A stretch of 37,900 nt of DNA. It comes from DATHBD01 sp035296325 (GTDB lineage Bacteria; Actinomycetota; Actinomycetes; Mycobacteriales; Micromonosporaceae). Location: contig DATHBD010000019.1 of NCBI GenBank assembly GCA_035296325.1, positions 1-37,900 of the forward strand, written 5' to 3'. A model generated the notes under the pieces. It worked only from the letters and a program-made list of their open reading frames with translations. It was not told where the DNA came from and made no database searches. The position numbers and the translations under genes were made by a program. Below, piece after piece: positions 25,312-37,900 of this stretch (positions within the stretch are counted from its first letter, which is position 1; each line of letters starts with the position of its first letter).

Positions 25312-26777
25312 ACCTCCACCGCCTGGTCATCGACTCCGCCACCAAGTATCCCGCCGAGACGGCGCTGGTGGCGGGCGACGGCGTTCTGACGTACGCCGAA
25401 CTCAACCGCCGGGCCGATGCCATGGCACACACCTTGCGCGGCTTCGGGGTCAGCCGCGGCGACCGAGTCGTCGTGTGGGGCGAGAAGAGCGCCGCCGTCG
25501 TCACCGCGATGCAGGGCGTGTTGCGGCTCGGCGCCGCTTACGTACCTGCGGACGGCAGCTCTCCGGCGGCCCGTGTCGCCGGGCTGGCCGGTGACTGCTC
25601 AGCCCGGGTGGTGCTGACCACCGCCGATCGGCTGGCGGCGCTCACCGCGGCCGGCGTGGCGTGCCGCGACCTGTCCATCGGCGAAGAGGCGCCGGACGGC
25701 ACGGTCGACGTGCCGGTGGACCCCGGCGACCTCGCGTACATCCTCTACACCTCCGGGTCGACTGGCGTCCCGAAGGGCGTGTGTATCAGCCACCGCAACG
25801 CGGCGGCGTTCGTGGAGTGGGCGGTCGACGTGCTCGACCCGTCGCCGGCCGACCGGTTCTCCAACCACGCCCCGCTGACGTTCGACCTGTCGGTGCTCGA
25901 CCTCTACGCCGCGTTCGCGACCGGCGCCTCGGTGCACCTCGTGCCGGCCGAGCTGGCGTACGCCCCCGATCAGCTCGTCGAGTTCCTGCGAACCCACGAG
26001 ATCACGGTGTGGTATTCGGTGCCGTCGGCGCTGACGTTGATGATGCGGCAGGGCGGGCTGCTGGAGCGGCCGGCGCCCGAGCACCTACGAGCGGTCCTGT
26101 TCGCCGGCGAGCCGTTCCCCATCGGACAGGTGCGCGACCTGGCCGGTTGGACCAGCGCCCGCCTGATGAATCTGTACGGGCCGACCGAGACGAACGTCTG
26201 CACGTGGCACGAAGTCGGTCCCGCCGACCTGGATCGCGACCGGCCGGTGCCGATCGGCGCGGCAAGCTGCGGCGACCGGGTATGGGTGGAACGCGCCGAC
26301 GGCTCCGAGGGGCGGCCGGGCGACGAGGGCGAGCTCCTGGTCGACGGGCCGACGGTGATGCTCGGCTACTGGGGCCGGCCGGCGCAACAGGGCCCGTACC
26401 GGACCGGGGACGTGGTACGGGTGCTGCCAAGCGGAGATTTCGACTACGTCGGTCGGCGCGACCACATGGTGAAGGTCCGCGGGCACCGCATCGAGTTGGG
26501 CGAAGTTGAGGCGGCGCTGACCGCCCACCCCGACGTGGCCGAGGCGGCGGTCATCGTCGACGGCCAGGGCGCGGACTCTCGGCTGGTGGCCTGCATCGTC
26601 GGCCGTGTCGGCCGGGAGCCGGGCCTGCTACAACTGCGCCGCCACTGCGCCGAACGACTACCCCGCTACATGCTCGCCGACCAGTTCGTCGGCGTCACCG
26701 AGTTGCCCCGTACACCCAACGGCAAGGTCGACCGCACCGCCCTCGCCGCCCGCATCGAAGACAGGAAAGACAGATGA
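25308..26777 (+). CDS. Stand-alone adenylation enzyme, probable L-prolyl-AMP ligase
   Basis: 489 residues from a GTG at 25308. It activates an amino acid as its adenylate and loads it on the PCP encoded next. Core motifs in order: LTYAELN, A3 YILYTSGSTGVPKGV (144-158), A4-region NHAPLTFDLSVLDLY (186-200), A5 NLYGPTETN (288-296), A7 YRTGDVV, A8 VKVRGHRIELGEVE (388-401), A10 TPNGKVDR with Lys473. The TFDLSVLDLY stretch is the form seen in proline-activating enzymes of prodiginine, pyoluteorin and related pyrrole pathways. Proline specificity is inferred from this and from the ACAD-A-PCP trio. Confidence 0.9.
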   Translation: MNLHRLVIDSATKYPAETALVAGDGVLTYAELNRRADAMAHTLRGFGVSRGDRVVVWGEKSAAVVTAMQGVLRLGAAYVPADGSSPAARVAGLAGDCSARVVLTTADRLAALTAAGVACRDLSIGEEAPDGTVDVPVDPGDLAYILYTSGSTGVPKGVCISHRNAAAFVEWAVDVLDPSPADRFSNHAPLTFDLSVLDLYAAFATGASVHLVPAELAYAPDQLVEFLRTHEITVWYSVPSALTLMMRQGGLLERPAPEHLRAVLFAGEPFPIGQVRDLAGWTSARLMNLYGPTETNVCTWHEVGPADLDRDRPVPIGAASCGDRVWVERADGSEGRPGDEGELLVDGPTVMLGYWGRPAQQGPYRTGDVVRVLPSGDFDYVGRRDHMVKVRGHRIELGEVEAALTAHPDVAEAAVIVDGQGADSRLVACIVGRVGREPGLLQLRRHCAERLPRYMLADQFVGVTELPRTPNGKVDRTALAARIEDRKDR

Positions 26778-27040
26778 CCGATGACGATGTCGCCGGACGG
26801 ATCACCGCCTTCATCCGTGAGCGTTTCCTTGACGGCGATGCCCGCGGCGAGCTCGACGAGCGCACCCCGCTGCTCGAGTGGGGATTGCTGAATTCGCTGA
26901 ACACCGTGGTGCTGCTCACCTTTGTCCGCAACGAGCTGGGCGTGACCGTCCCGCCGGCGCGGATCAACGCGCACGACCTCAAAGACGTGCGGAGCATCGC
27001 CGGAATGGTCCGCAGCTTGGCCGCCTCGGCGCGATCGTGA
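26774..27040 (+). CDS. Stand-alone peptidyl carrier protein for prolyl/pyrrolyl
   Basis: 88 residues, overlapping the adenylation gene by ATGA. It carries the prolyl and then pyrrole-2-carboxyl group on a phosphopantetheine arm at Ser41 in LLEWGLLNSLNTVVLL. The LNSLN form instead of the LGGDS of modular PCPs, followed by ELGVTVPPARINAHDLKDVRSI, is typical of discrete carrier proteins such as PltL and RedO. It is presumably activated by the phosphopantetheinyl transferase at 9085-9741. The pyrrolyl thioester would then be passed to the first PKS module, which is not in this window. Confidence 0.9.
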   Translation: MTDDDVAGRITAFIRERFLDGDARGELDERTPLLEWGLLNSLNTVVLLTFVRNELGVTVPPARINAHDLKDVRSIAGMVRSLAASARS

Positions 27041-27084
27041 CCTCAGATATCCGCGACACCCATCCCAGAAAGGGCCGAGGCCAA

Positions 27085-27603
27085 ATGGACGACAGCCAGA
27101 AGATGCTCGACTACCTGGACAACTACCGACCGACCGGCCGGCCTGTCGCAGAGCGCAAGGAGCCCGCCAAAGAGCTTCAGCAGCTGGACTTCCTGCTCGG
27201 CCGGATGGTGAGCCACTTCAACACCGGAGTCCGCTTCGAGGCGGAAACGCGGCCGATCATGGGCGGTCATTACTACGTGATGGACCTTCACGCAACCCAT
27301 CAGGACGGCACGCCCAAGCTGGACGGTATCTGGATCATCGGATGGAGCGAGGTGGACAACCACTTCGAGTCCTACTACGTCGACTCGCTCGGCACCATGG
27401 GCACGTCGACGTCGCCGGGGTGGGAGGACGGACACCTCGCGTTCGTCGGCTCGCACGTCGTCGGCGAGGTCGGCGTCCGCACCATGACGAAGGACTTCTA
27501 CACCCCGATCGACGATGACCACTTCCGGCTCGACGCGTACGTCGAGGTGGACGGGGAATGGAAGTTGTACGACGTCCAGCAGTGCGAGCGAACCCGGCTC
27601 TGA
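27085..27603 (+). CDS. DUF1579-like beta-barrel protein, role unknown (possible cyclase or tailoring factor)
   Basis: 172 residues from ATG 27085 with GAGG seven bases upstream. The sequence fits the DUF1579 pattern: LQQLDFLLGR near the N-terminus, PIMGGHYYVMDLHATHQDG, then GIWIIGWSEVDNHFESYYVD and GTMGTST, ending FRLDAYVEVDGEWKLYD. It predicts a lipocalin-like cup without signal peptide or membrane segment. Conserved His, Tyr and Trp residues could line a pocket, but no catalytic set is recognised. It lies in the same operon, between the PCP gene and the KS-only PKS, two bases before the latter. A role in spiroketal or pyrrole-ketone handling is a guess from position. Confidence 0.75.
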   Translation: MDDSQKMLDYLDNYRPTGRPVAERKEPAKELQQLDFLLGRMVSHFNTGVRFEAETRPIMGGHYYVMDLHATHQDGTPKLDGIWIIGWSEVDNHFESYYVDSLGTMGTSTSPGWEDGHLAFVGSHVVGEVGVRTMTKDFYTPIDDDHFRLDAYVEVDGEWKLYDVQQCERTRL

Positions 27604-27605
27604 CG

Positions 27606-32468
<4,863 letters not shown>

Positions 32469-32485
32469 CCGATCCGTGCACAACG

Positions 32486-32527
32486 CGCCCGGCCACGTCC
32501 CCGCTGCTGCGGGGATGTGGCCGGGCG
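32486..32527. terminator. Strong bidirectional hairpin between the convergent PKS and MMPL genes
   Basis: A 19-bp stem (left arm 32486-32504, right arm 32509-32527) closed by a TGCT loop, with a single G-T wobble pair. It lies 18 bases after the PKS stop and 18 bases beyond the MMPL stop, so it can serve both strands. No T-tract follows, as is usual for high-GC actinomycetes. Confidence 0.85.
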
Positions 32528-32544
32528 TCGGTGCCGGTCGTGGG

Positions 32545-34809
32545 TCAACGGAGCCCGTGGACCTGCTCGGTGACCTGACGGCGCGGGGCCGGCTCATCGA
32601 CCGGGTCTGTGGTGCTGCTCGGACCCGGGGCGTCCAACTCGTGGTGCAACCGCTCGCCCTCGATGTCCACGCTGGGCAGCACCCGGGCGAGCCAGCCGGG
32701 CAGCCACCAGGCGGCCCTGCCGAGCAGCGCCATCACCGCCGGCACGATGGTCATCCGCACCACGAGGGCGTCGAAGGCCACGGCCGCGGCGAGGGCGAAC
32801 CCGAACGACTTGGTCAGGGCCGCGTCGGCCAGAATAAAGCCGCTGAACACGCTGATCATGATGATCGCGGCCGCCGTCACCACGCGGGCACTGTGCGCGA
32901 AGCCCTGGACCACAGCGTCCTTCGGGGCAGCGCCGTGCGCGAACTCCTCACGCATACGGCTGACCAGGAACACCTCGTAGTCCATCGCGAGGCCGAACAC
33001 CAGGCCGATCACGATGACCGGCAGCAGGTTGACGATGATACCGGTCGCATCGATGCCGAGCTGGTCGCTGAACCAGCCCCATTGCAGCACCGCGACCAGC
33101 GCGCCGAAGGTGGCGGCCAGGCTCAGCAGGAAGCCGAGCGTGGCCTTCAATGGCACGAGGATCGACCGGAACACCACCATGAGCAGCAGGAAGGCCAGGC
33201 CCACGACAATCGCCAGGTAGGGCACGATGGTTTCGGCGATCCGCTTGGAGATGTCGATGTTGATCGCCGTCTGGCCGGTCACCGACACCTGCGCGTCGAT
33301 TTCGGACCGCAGCTTGGCCGCCTCGTCGCGGATGGCGTCGACCAGGTCCTCGGTCTCGGCGGTGGTTGGCCCGCCGGCCGGGATCACCTGCATCAGCGCG
33401 GTGTTGCCGCCGTTCTGATTGACCATCGCCGGGCTGACCGCCACGACGTTGGGCAGACCGGTGATGGCCTTGTTCACCCGTTCGGCCGCCTGCTGCGCGT
33501 TGGGGCCGTTGCTGCCGGTGTCCACTACGACCATCAGCGGACCGTTGAAGCCCGGACCGAAACCCTCGGTCAACAGGTCGTACGCCTTACGCTGGCTGCT
33601 GGTCTCCGGCGCGGTGCCGTCGTCGGGCAGACCGAGCCGAATGTCCAGCACCGGGATGGCGAGCACGCCCAACCCGATCACCGACACGGCGAGGAAGACG
33701 ACCGGAAACCGGGTGACGACGCGCGCCCACCGCCGACCCATCGTCGGTCTGCCGGCCGCCGGCTCCCCCGCCACTGCGGAGGCCATGGCTGCCCGCGCCT
33801 TGCGGCTCAGGATGCGTTGCCCGACGAAGCCGAGCAGCGCGGGCAGCAGGGTGAGCGCGATCAGCACCGAGACCGCCACGGTGAATGCAGCGGCCAAACC
33901 GATCTGGGTCAGGATAGGAATACCGACGACGGCAAGCCCGGCCAGGGCGATGATCACTGTCAGACCGGCGAAGACGACCGCCGAACCGGCGGTGCCAACA
34001 GCGCGTCCGGCGGCGACCTCGGGGGGGCGCCCGTCACGCAGTTCGTCGCGGTAACGAAAGCCGATGAACAGCGCGTAGTCGATCGACACTGCCAGGCCCA
34101 GCATCAGCGCCAGCGCCGGGGTGTCGGAGTTGAGCTCGGTGAACCGACTGGTGATCGTGACGGCCAGCAGGCTGACCCCGACGCCGACGATGGCGGTGAT
34201 CAGGGGGAGGCCACCGGCGATCAGCGAGCCGAACGTGATGATCAGGACGATCGCCGCAACCGCCACGCCGATCAGTTCGCCGGCGCCCTGCTCCGGCGGC
34301 GCCTGCGCGGCGTCGCCGCCGACCTCGACGGTCAGCCCGGCGTCTTTGCCGGGCGCGAGCGCGTCGACCAGGGCTTCACGGTCACTGTCGGTCAGATCGT
34401 TGCGGGGTACGCGGTATCCGACCTGGGCCAGTGCGATGCGGCCGTCGGGCGACACTGCCTCGGCCTGGAACGGGTCGGCCACCTCGGAAACCTGGGGCGC
34501 ACGGCCGAGCCGGGCCACCACCTCCTCAATGGCGGCCTTGTTGTCGGGCTGGGTGAGCTGCTCACCGGCCGGGGCGGCGAAGACCACGCGGGCGACCGCG
34601 CCGTCGGCCCCGGCCTCTGGAAAGCGCTCCGTCAGCAGGTCGATGGCCCGCTGGGACTCGGTGCCCGGAATGGAAAACGCCTCGGTCGTCGGCTTGGACA
34701 TGGTGGCCGCCCCAACGCCGGTCGCCACGAGCAGGGCCAGCCAGGCCCAGAGCACGAGGCGGCGCCGGCGGAGTGCCCACCGCCCCAGCCGGTACAGGTA
34801 CATCGCCAT
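32545..34809 (-). CDS. MMPL/RND-family transporter, probable product exporter
   Basis: 754 residues, proton-driven membrane transporter with two repeated halves, each with one leading helix, a large extracytoplasmic loop (about 40-180 and 400-530) and a group of five helices, about twelve in all. Markers: LGRWALRRRRLVLWAWLALL at the N-terminus, SIDYALFIGFRYRDEL in the first half and GLAMDYEVFLVSRMREE in the second, where the Asp-Tyr pairs are the proton-relay residues typical of MmpL/actII-3 proteins. The C-terminal tail is Pro/Glu rich and cytoplasmic. Divergent from a tetR gene, it is likely self-resistance or export for the cluster product, repressed until ligand appears. Confidence 0.92.
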   Translation of the reverse strand: MAMYLYRLGRWALRRRRLVLWAWLALLVATGVGAATMSKPTTEAFSIPGTESQRAIDLLTERFPEAGADGAVARVVFAAPAGEQLTQPDNKAAIEEVVARLGRAPQVSEVADPFQAEAVSPDGRIALAQVGYRVPRNDLTDSDREALVDALAPGKDAGLTVEVGGDAAQAPPEQGAGELIGVAVAAIVLIITFGSLIAGGLPLITAIVGVGVSLLAVTITSRFTELNSDTPALALMLGLAVSIDYALFIGFRYRDELRDGRPPEVAAGRAVGTAGSAVVFAGLTVIIALAGLAVVGIPILTQIGLAAAFTVAVSVLIALTLLPALLGFVGQRILSRKARAAMASAVAGEPAAGRPTMGRRWARVVTRFPVVFLAVSVIGLGVLAIPVLDIRLGLPDDGTAPETSSQRKAYDLLTEGFGPGFNGPLMVVVDTGSNGPNAQQAAERVNKAITGLPNVVAVSPAMVNQNGGNTALMQVIPAGGPTTAETEDLVDAIRDEAAKLRSEIDAQVSVTGQTAINIDISKRIAETIVPYLAIVVGLAFLLLMVVFRSILVPLKATLGFLLSLAATFGALVAVLQWGWFSDQLGIDATGIIVNLLPVIVIGLVFGLAMDYEVFLVSRMREEFAHGAAPKDAVVQGFAHSARVVTAAAIIMISVFSGFILADAALTKSFGFALAAAVAFDALVVRMTIVPAVMALLGRAAWWLPGWLARVLPSVDIEGERLHHELDAPGPSSTTDPVDEPAPRRQVTEQVHGLR

Positions 34810-34932
34810 GGCATCTCGCTCTCGTTTGAGGGTGGACTGTCATATAGAATCGTAATAGCGAACTGATCGGATGGGAAGCCTCACCAGCGACAGAGCGGTG
34901 TAGATTCCCTGAATGCACCTCTGGAGGATCCG
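34810..34932. promoter_or_regulatory. Divergent MMPL/tetR promoter region
   Basis: 123 bases between the two start codons, AT-richer around 34836-34866. A -10-like TAGATT lies at 34901-34906 for tetR, whose ribosome site GGAGG is at 34923-34927. For the exporter, the minus strand reads CTATATGACAG around 34850-34838, which may hold its -10. No clear palindrome was found, though a TetR operator is expected here. Confidence 0.4.
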
Positions 34933-35622
34933 GTGACACACCTGGTGGCGCAGCATCACCAGCAAGGACCTGCACCCGCCGGCCGCAGCACCGGCCTTCG
35001 GGAGCGGAAGAAGGCGAAGACCCGCGCCGCCATCCAAGAACACGCCTTGCGCCTGTTCAGCACGCAGGGTTACGAAGCCACCACCATCGAGCAGATTGCC
35101 GATGCGGCCGAGGTGTCACCCAGCACCGTTTTCCGCTATTTCGCGTCCAAAGAGGACTTGGTCGTATCTGACAGGTACGACCCGCTGTTCCCTGAGGCGT
35201 TCCGGCAGCAGCACGCGAGCCTCACCCCGATCCAGGCGCTGCAGCAGGCGATCCGGGCTACGCTCAGCGACCTCACGCCCGAACAGCTGAGCGCCCAGCG
35301 CCACCGCGACTTCCTGATCGTGACGGTGCCTGAGCTGTGGGCCGCCAGCCTCGGCAACGTCACCCGAACCATTCGGACGATGACCGAACTGCTCGCCGAG
35401 CGCACCGGCCGCTCGCCCGAGGACGACGCCGTGCGGGCCCTGAGCGCGGCGGTCTTCGGCGTCATGTTCGATGTGATGCTCCGGTGGGCCAAGGAGCCCG
35501 AGCTGGACACCGTCGGTGAGCTGGACCGCCTGTTGTCCCTGCTGGACGGCGGGGCGCTCGCCGAGGCGCTACGGACCCGCCCTGCCGCCCTGGCCGCCGA
35601 CGGGCCGGCGCCGCGGGACTGA
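34933..35622 (+). CDS. TetR-family transcriptional regulator
   Basis: 229 residues from a GTG at 34933, supported by GGAGG five bases upstream. The N-terminal helix-turn-helix (about 22-70) is typical: RERKKAKTRAAIQEHALRLF, then GYEATTIEQIADAAEVSPST and VFRYFASKEDLV. The C-terminal ligand/dimer domain is of the MftR-like acyl-CoA/drug type and is not specific enough to name a ligand. It is divergent from the MMPL exporter and probably represses it, with the pathway product or an intermediate as inducer. The stop codon lies inside a hairpin shared with the convergent PKS gene. Confidence 0.9.
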   Translation: MTHLVAQHHQQGPAPAGRSTGLRERKKAKTRAAIQEHALRLFSTQGYEATTIEQIADAAEVSPSTVFRYFASKEDLVVSDRYDPLFPEAFRQQHASLTPIQALQQAIRATLSDLTPEQLSAQRHRDFLIVTVPELWAASLGNVTRTIRTMTELLAERTGRSPEDDAVRALSAAVFGVMFDVMLRWAKEPELDTVGELDRLLSLLDGGALAEALRTRPAALAADGPAPRD

Positions 35623-35634
35623 TCGGCGCCGGCC
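35603..35634. terminator. Hairpin between convergent tetR and PKS genes
   Basis: GGCCGGCGCCG (35603-35613) and CGGCGCCGGCC (35624-35634) form a perfect 11-bp stem with a 10-base loop that includes the tetR stop codon. The PKS stop begins seven bases further on, so the structure can serve both strands. Confidence 0.7.
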
Positions 35635-35640
35635 GCCCCG

Positions 35641-37900
35641 TTACGGAGCGCCGAGATCCTTGTCCAGCAGCTCGAAAATCTCGTCGTCGCTGACCGCGTC
35701 GAGGTCTGGCAACTCGCTGCCGGCCGGTCTCTCCTCCCACCGGTCCAGCAGCACCCGCAGCCGGACCATCACCTCGCGGCGGACCTCGTTGTCGCCGGCC
35801 GCCGACGCCAGGGCGGTCTCCAACCGGCGCACCTCCTCGATCGGGTCCGACGGCTCCTTCCTGGTCCCCGTCCGTAGCAGGTCCAGCAGGTGCCGAGCCA
35901 GCTCTGCGGGCGTGGGCTGATCGAAGATCAGCGTGCTGGGCAGGTCCAGCCCAGTGATCGCGCTCAGCCGGTTCTTGAGCTCTACGCCGGCCAATGAGTC
36001 GAAGCCGAGGTCGCGGAAGGGCAGCTCGGCATCCACACCCTGCACCGAGTTGTAGCCGAGTACGGCAGACACCGCGGTCCGGACCTCATCGGCCACCACC
36101 GCCCCCCACTGGGCATCCGGCAGGGCGGCGAGTCGCCGGCGCAGCACCGGTTCCTCATCCGGCGAGTCGGCGGTGCGGGCCTCCGGCTCACGCAGCACCG
36201 GCACAAGCGCACTCAGCAACGGGCGTGTGCGGGCGGCGTTGAATGCCGCGGCCAGTCGCGGGCGGTCGATATCGGCCACGGTGACAGCGGTGTCGTCGTG
36301 CTCGATCGCCTGCTGCAGAGCGGCGACGGCACGCTCGGCCGCCATCAGCCGCATCCCGCTGCGATGCAGCCAGTCCGCGAAATCGGGGTCGTCGGCCATG
36401 CCTGCGCCCTCCCAGGCCCCCCAGGACACGGCGGTCGCGGTGCAGCCCGCGGCGCGCCGGTGTGCGGCAAGAGCGTCCAGGTACGCGTTCGCGGCGGCGT
36501 AGCCACCCTGTCCCGCGCTCCCCCACACCCCGGCCGTCGATGAGAACAGCACGAACGCGTCCAGGTCCACCCCGGCGAGCAGCTCGTGCAGATGAGCGGC
36601 GCCCAGGACCTTTGACCGACGCGCCTCCGCCATGTCCGCCGGGGTGAGGTCAGCGACGTGCCGGTCGGCGACGGCCGTCCCGGCGGCGTGGACAACGGTT
36701 CGCAGCGGCTGCTCCGCCGGGACGTCGGCGAGCACGTCGCTCAACGCGGCGGGGTCAGCCACGTCGCAGGCCCGCACCGTGACCCGCGCGCCCAGCGCCT
36801 CGAGGTCCTCGGTCAGCCGGTCGACGCCAGGCGCCCCGGGCCCACGCCGGCTGACCAACATCACGTGATCGACGCCGGCACCGGCCAGCCAGCGGGCCAC
36901 ATGACCGCCGAGCGCGCCGGTGCCGCCGGTGATCAGGGCCGTGCCGCGCGGGGTGAACGGTCGCATCGGCGCTCGGCCGGCCAGCGGCGCGGGCACCAGC
37001 CGCCGGACCCGCACGCTGTCGCCACGGATCGCCAGTTCATCCTCGTCGCCGCCGTTGGCCACGGCAGCGACGAGACGGTCAGCATCGTCGGCGGCGGTCA
37101 CGGCGGAAAGGTCGACCAGGCGTGCACCGCCCTGTGGGTCCTCCAGTCCGGCGACGCGACTCAGACCCCAGACCTGCGCCTGCGCCGGATTCGGCACGGC
37201 GTCGTCGTCGGCGGCTGCCATCGCGCCGCGGGTAACCGACCAGCGTGTACCGCCGACGCCGGCATCCCGCAGCGCCTGAAGGAGCAGCAGGGTCGCGGCG
37301 ACGCCGTCATCTCCGGTGAGACTCAACAGGTTGAGTACCGTGACCGGTGTGACGTCCTTGACCGCACGGCCGACCGCGTCGGCGAGCACCCCACGGTCCG
37401 CCTGTGCGATGTCCACCTCGACCACCCGCGCGTCACAGCCGTGGGCGACGAGGGCGCGCGTCACGTCCACCGCGAAGCCGTCCGGCGGCGTCACCACCAG
37501 CCATGTTCCGGACGGTACGGTGTCCGCAAGCCCGGTCCAGGGCGTCCAGGTGCTGCGATACCGCCAGCCGTCGAGGACCGTGCGCTCGTGCCGGCTGTGC
37601 GACCACGAGGCGATCGCCGGGAGCACCACGGTGAGCGCGGACCGCTCCTCCTCGGCCAAGCCGAGCTCACGGGCGAGCTCAGTGGCGTCACCGCGTTCGG
37701 CGGCGGACCAGAAGCGGGATTCCTCGGCGGAGGCGCCAGTCGGGGCTGGCTCGCGGTCGAGCCAGTAGGGTTGGCGGTCGAAGGCGTAGGTCGGCAGGTC
37801 GATGGTGTTCCCGGCAGGTAGCACGGCGGTGGTATCGACGGGCAGACCGGCGACCCATGCCTCACCGAGGCAGGCCAACGCCGAGTGGACCTCGTCACGG
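35641..37900 (-). CDS. Type I PKS, C-terminal part of a module: AT end-KR-ACP-docking (5' end outside window)
   Basis: The frame is open to the window edge (HSALACLGEAW at the top), so 753 C-terminal residues are visible. They begin at the end of an AT domain with its linker (IDLPTYAFDRQPYWLD). A KR follows with no DH in between: ALITGGTGALGGHVARWL cofactor motif, catalytic Ser in FVLFSSTAG, and Tyr in GGYAAANAYLDAL. It has Trp in GVWGSAGQ, no LDD motif and no His after the Trp, predicting an A1-type ketoreductase. The ACP carries Ser in LPFRDLGFDSLAGVEL, followed by a C-terminal docking region (SDDEIFELLDKDLGAP). This module leaves a beta-hydroxyl and hands its chain to another PKS protein. 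It is convergent with tetR and belongs to a transcript coming from the right. Confidence 0.93.
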   Translation of the reverse strand, partial: RDEVHSALACLGEAWVAGLPVDTTAVLPAGNTIDLPTYAFDRQPYWLDREPAPTGASAEESRFWSAAERGDATELARELGLAEEERSALTVVLPAIASWSHSRHERTVLDGWRYRSTWTPWTGLADTVPSGTWLVVTPPDGFAVDVTRALVAHGCDARVVEVDIAQADRGVLADAVGRAVKDVTPVTVLNLLSLTGDDGVAATLLLLQALRDAGVGGTRWSVTRGAMAAADDDAVPNPAQAQVWGLSRVAGLEDPQGGARLVDLSAVTAADDADRLVAAVANGGDEDELAIRGDSVRVRRLVPAPLAGRAPMRPFTPRGTALITGGTGALGGHVARWLAGAGVDHVMLVSRRGPGAPGVDRLTEDLEALGARVTVRACDVADPAALSDVLADVPAEQPLRTVVHAAGTAVADRHVADLTPADMAEARRSKVLGAAHLHELLAGVDLDAFVLFSSTAGVWGSAGQGGYAAANAYLDALAAHRRAAGCTATAVSWGAWEGAGMADDPDFADWLHRSGMRLMAAERAVAALQQAIEHDDTAVTVADIDRPRLAAAFNAARTRPLLSALVPVLREPEARTADSPDEEPVLRRRLAALPDAQWGAVVADEVRTAVSAVLGYNSVQGVDAELPFRDLGFDSLAGVELKNRLSAITGLDLPSTLIFDQPTPAELARHLLDLLRTGTRKEPSDPIEEVRRLETALASAAGDNEVRREVMVRLRVLLDRWEERPAGSELPDLDAVSDDEIFELLDKDLGAP

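Overview
The window is high-GC actinomycete DNA. Codon use, GTG starts, tandem LAL regulators and a modular type I PKS all fit; Micromonosporaceae or Streptomyces-like is a guess, since no rRNA or housekeeping marker is present. It holds a large part of a polyketide gene cluster that runs off the right edge. The left edge is decayed flank: a truncated IS3-type transposon, a remnant of an interrupted gene, a pentapeptide-repeat gene, and a frameshifted LD-carboxypeptidase.

Layout. 1-3239: flank with mobile DNA and pseudogenes. 3240-10525 (minus strand): mce, meaB, mutB, mutA, a DUF5988-like small gene, a 4'-phosphopantetheinyl transferase and a type II thioesterase, i.e. methylmalonyl-CoA supply, carrier-protein activation and PKS editing. 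11146-16902 (plus): two paralogous LAL (LuxR-type) regulators. 16977-17966 (plus): an amidohydrolase of the decarboxylase-like (amidohydrolase 2) family. 18051-23879 (minus): FAD monooxygenase, PhzE, PhzD, SDR dehydrogenase and PhzC-type DAHP synthase, a complete chorismate-to-3-hydroxyanthranilate route with one flavin hydroxylase. 24172-32468 (plus): acyl-CoA dehydrogenase, proline-type adenylation enzyme and PCP (pyrrole-2-carboxyl-S-PCP), a DUF1579-like protein, and a strange PKS module. 32545-35622: a divergent MMPL exporter and TetR regulator. 35641-37900 (minus): the 3' end of a conventional PKS module (AT end, KR, ACP) that continues beyond the window.

Together a pyrrole starter, propionate-derived extender supply and 3-hydroxyanthranilate point to a pyrrole-polyketide-benzoxazole product of the calcimycin (A23187)/cezomycin/routiennocin type. 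This is inferred from gene content; no product can be read directly. The most unusual gene is the PKS at 27606-32468. Its KS keeps Cys-His-His, but the AT has lost Ser and His, the DH has lost its His, the KR has lost its cofactor motif and Tyr, and there is no ACP. It is best explained as a non-elongating terminal KS, possibly handing the finished chain to 3-hydroxyanthranilate, with the amidohydrolase then closing the benzoxazole. Four biosynthetic promoters share G-rich heptamers (CTAGGGG-like) placed 23-24 nt before a plausible -10, suggesting a common pathway regulator.
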